NCBI GenBank assembly: GCA_947629425.1
Contig: CANRDR010000064.1
Span: 1-8,554 of the forward strand
DNA: 8,554 nucleotides
DNA from: an uncultured Bacilli bacterium
GTDB taxonomy: Bacteria; Bacillota_I; Bacilli_A; RF39; UBA660
Reading direction: 5' to 3'
In this document: positions 7,316 through 8,554 of the stretch, one piece after another
Layout of the letters: each line of letters begins with the position of its first letter
How positions within the stretch are numbered: the first letter of the stretch is position 1
Made by a program: the position numbers and the translations under genes
The notes under the pieces: model-generated
The model's database searches: none
What the model was told of the DNA's origin: nothing
The model's input: only the letters and a program-made list of their open reading frames with translations

Positions 7316-7457
7316 TCTCAAATATTCATAAAATAATGTGTTAAGCAAATAAGATTTACCATATCTACGAATTTCAGTGACAACTTTTATAAGTCCATAT
7401 TTTGAGCTTCTATAAGCCTATTTAATAATAAACATCTCTTTTAAGAAAATTATCAAT
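7310..7457 (-). pseudogene. Remnant: N-terminus of AAA_14/DUF4143-type ATPase
   Basis: Three minus-strand frames join into one family N-terminus: IDNFLKRDVY, then (frameshift near 7425) LLNRLIEAQNMDL, then (frameshift near 7390) IKVVTEIRRYGKSYLL followed by NTLFYEYLRK and a stop at 7310-7312. The pattern K-R-D-Y-L-LI-KV-G-R-GKS-LL-LF-YL is typical of AAA_14 ATPases carrying DUF4143, usually about 400 residues. Here only about 45 residues remain. The Walker A is damaged: the usual TGIRRxGKS glycine is Glu (TEIRRYGKS). No start codon is preserved. A perfect inverted repeat lies just upstream (7463-7497). Confidence 0.65.
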
Positions 7458-7462
7458 CAGTT

Positions 7463-7497
7463 ATTCCCAAAAAACTCCAAATTTGACTTTTGGGAAT
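7463..7497. repeat. Perfect 10-bp inverted repeat upstream of the ATPase remnant
   Basis: ATTCCCAAAA (7463-7472) and TTTTGGGAAT (7488-7497) are exact reverse complements around a 15-base centre that itself contains CAAATTTG-like symmetry. It sits 6 bp upstream of the ATPase remnant, where an operator or promoter would be. There is no U-tract on either side, so it does not look like a terminator. Confidence 0.65.
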
Positions 7498-7524
7498 ATG
7501 GATATTTGCCTCATATAATAGAAA

Positions 7525-7566
7525 AAAGACTAAAATAAGATAAATATATTATTCATTTTAGTCTTT
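7525..7566 (-). repeat. Perfect 12-bp inverted repeat, possible terminator
   Basis: AAAGACTAAAAT (7525-7536) and ATTTTAGTCTTT (7555-7566) are exact reverse complements with an 18-base loop. On the minus strand the second arm runs into CTTTTTTC, so it could act as a weak AT-rich terminator; it could also be the ends of a small decayed element. Confidence 0.6.
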
Positions 7567-7634
7567 ATTCATTCGTTACTATCAACAATAATGTTTATAA
7601 AAAAATTTTATATTCCCATAAAATCATTATTTTT

Positions 7635-7656
7635 TCCCTTATTTAAGGGATTTTTT
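7635..7656 (+). terminator. Terminator-like hairpin on the plus strand
   Basis: TCCCTT (7635-7640), loop ATTT, AAGGGA (7645-7650), then six T's form a compact intrinsic-terminator shape for plus-strand transcription. No plus-strand gene is recognisable upstream, so its client is unknown or lost. Confidence 0.5.
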
Positions 7657-7755
7657 GATATTAATTTTTTACTCCCGTTTTTGATTGCGACTTGTGTCAC
7701 TATCTCATTTGGGATGAATAAAATTGATATAAAATTATATAAAAGAATTTATTGT

Positions 7756-7788
7756 AGAAAAATAGGGCTCTATCCTAAAATAGACCCC
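7756..7788 (-). terminator. Intrinsic terminator downstream of the Abi remnant
   Basis: On the minus strand GGGGTCTAT (7780-7788) pairs with ATAGAGCCC (7765-7773), with one G-G mismatch and a 6-base loop, followed by TATTTTTCT. It is the most GC-rich hairpin near the Abi remnant and lies just beyond its last recognisable residues, so it was probably the gene's own terminator. Confidence 0.65.
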
Positions 7789-7869
7789 TTGCAAAAATGA
7801 TTTAACATTTTTTCCTTGCATAGATAATATATCACAAAATTATATCTATGTCATTTAAAGATTAGAATA

Positions 7870-8202
7870 TTAAATAGCATTGAGAAAATAGATGAAGAAG
7901 TGCTCAATATCAATTATCATTTTAAATAGCACAATTCTAGCTCTATAATCTATAATTGATAAGTCTTTCAAGTAGGCAAAATCTAAATCAATATATTTAC
8001 CTATTGATTCCCCACACTGATACTTAATAAAATTATTTTTATATGATGTTACATTAAAATAATTATTATTTTCTCTAAGATATTGTTCCGCATCTTTTTC
8101 TTTACATTCTTCAAATTTAACATTTTTTTGTTTTAAGTATGGAACCATTTCAGAAATTTTCATCATAGGTCTTAATATATTTGTAGTAAAATTTTCAATC
8201 AT
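7870..8202 (-). pseudogene. Truncated Abi family (Abi_2 type) abortive-infection protein
   Basis: The 110-residue open frame matches the N-terminal part of Abi family proteins: PMMKISEMVPYLKQKNVKF (12-30), the YLRENNNYFNVTSYKNNF segment (41-58), GKYIDLDFAYLKDLSIIDYR (68-87) and LFKMIIDIEHFF (92-103). Full Abi_2 proteins are about 300 residues. After the stop TAA, coding traces continue in shifted frames (YSNL, then HRYNFVIYYLCKEK around 7800-7850), where intact homologues read roughly EDGY-IV. Stops plus a frameshift have therefore cut the gene, and the C-terminal half is missing. ATG 8202 is backed by SD AGAAGGAA (8207-8214) and an extended -10 promoter. The fragment could still be made, but its antiphage function is probably lost. 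Family call by recall; fairly sure. Confidence 0.75.
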
Positions 8203-8224
8203 GCTATTCCTTCTTTTAATAGAT

Positions 8225-8233
8225 ATTATAACA
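8225..8233 (-). promoter_or_regulatory. Extended -10 promoter of the Abi remnant
   Basis: TGTTATAAT fits the extended -10 consensus exactly. The -35 region (TTAAAT at 17-bp spacing) is weak. The predicted start lies about 15 bp before the SD AGAAGGAA at 8207-8214. The same TGN-TATAAT form drives the phosphodiesterase gene. Confidence 0.55.
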
Positions 8234-8402
8234 TAAAACTAAATACTATTTAATTCAATATATTATATAAAAAAATAAACATTTTTACCCGAGTTTCGCA
8301 CTTCTAATTAACATATATGAGTTTGTTGAAACGTTTAAAATGTATAATAAGATTTTTTATTTTTAGAGTTAATTAATATAAATCACAAAATATCTTTTTT
8401 AA

Positions 8403-8554
8403 TTATAATATTAATTTATCATTGTTTAAATCAATTTTTATTTCTTCAATTATATGCCCTATATTACCTTCTCCAGAATATTTATTCATATCAAAGAAAT
8501 TATCATTAATTGAAACCCACTCAAGTTTATTAACTTCTTCTATCAACTCTACAT
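8403..8554 (-). CDS. C-terminal fragment of a possible NUDIX hydrolase (5' part outside window)
   Basis: The frame is open from the right edge to TAA at 8403-8405 and gives 49 residues. It begins VELIEEVNKLEWVSINDNFF and includes SGEGNIGHIIEEIKIDL. The K-L-E-W-V-S-I-N-D segment resembles the region after the NUDIX box in many NUDIX hydrolases, where a Trp-Val/Phe-x-(L/I)-(N/D)-E pattern begins the last helix. The NUDIX box itself would lie outside the window, so catalytic capacity cannot be judged. No stops or frameshifts are seen here. No convincing terminator follows it. It could instead be an unrelated small acidic protein. Confidence 0.5.
   Translation of the reverse strand, partial: VELIEEVNKLEWVSINDNFFDMNKYSGEGNIGHIIEEIKIDLNNDKLIL

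Larger units (their letters stand above)
7498..7755. other. Stretch without an intact gene
   Basis: This stretch holds an inverted repeat (7525-7566), a plus-strand terminator-like hairpin (7635-7656) and a GC-richer patch near 7671-7715. A short minus-strand frame ending at 7608 reads IPNEIVTQVAIKNGSKKL and onward to a TAA, but it has no start codon or SD and I do not recognise it. A 69-codon plus-strand frame (7591-7800) lacks an SD and runs through two hairpins, so I do not call it. It is probably decayed mobile or accessory DNA. Confidence 0.5.

Noticed and set aside
7591..7800. 69-codon plus-strand open frame, hydrophobic in the middle
   Set aside because: No SD before the ATG, it runs through a plus-strand terminator-like hairpin and the Abi terminator, and it matches no family I know.
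8326..8354. Plus-strand promoter-like TTGAAA ... TATAAT
   Set aside because: The spacing is 11 bp and no plus-strand gene follows.
7041..8402. CRISPR array or tRNA gene in the AT-rich right part
   Set aside because: No regularly spaced repeats and no cloverleaf-like or TTCGA-type sequence seen.

Overview
The window is strongly AT-rich, with A/T-ending codons and AAGG-type Shine-Dalgarno sites. Tryptophan is encoded by TGG wherever I checked (GatA residue 131, AsnRS 350 and 357), so the standard bacterial code applies. A T-box leader, a GatCAB amidotransferase and Mycoplasma-like features in GatA and GatC point to a low-GC Bacillota organism, probably in Bacilli near the Mollicutes. This placement is inference. 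Everything recognisable as a gene or gene remnant lies on the minus strand, so it reads from right to left.

Left and centre (about 1-6242): a tight tRNA-charging operon. It has a promoter, a T-box riboswitch and then hisS, asnS, aspS, gatC and gatA, with gatA cut by the left edge. Spacing between genes runs from 10 bp to a 1-base TAATG overlap. AspRS and AsnRS charge their own tRNAs. Because asnS is present and AspRS carries the Leu typical of discriminating enzymes, GatCAB most likely serves to make Gln-tRNA(Gln). Although hisS comes first, the T-box reads best as an Asp sensor: its specifier is GAC and its acceptor-pairing bulge is UGGC.

Middle (6275-7009): a small decayed gene (6275-6456) follows an intact YfcE-type phosphodiesterase (6467-7009), which has a TTG start, a strong SD and an extended -10 promoter.

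Right (about 7040-8554): gene remnants. They are a winged-helix C-terminus, the N-terminus of an AAA_14/DUF4143-type ATPase, and the truncated N-terminal part of an Abi_2-type abortive-infection protein that still has its promoter and SD. Several perfect inverted repeats and terminator-like hairpins lie among them. The last feature is the C-terminal 49 residues of a possible NUDIX protein entering from the right edge. I see no CRISPR array, intact transposase, rRNA or tRNA, and no clear new multi-gene system. The most informative signals are the T-box specificity and the decayed accessory segment.
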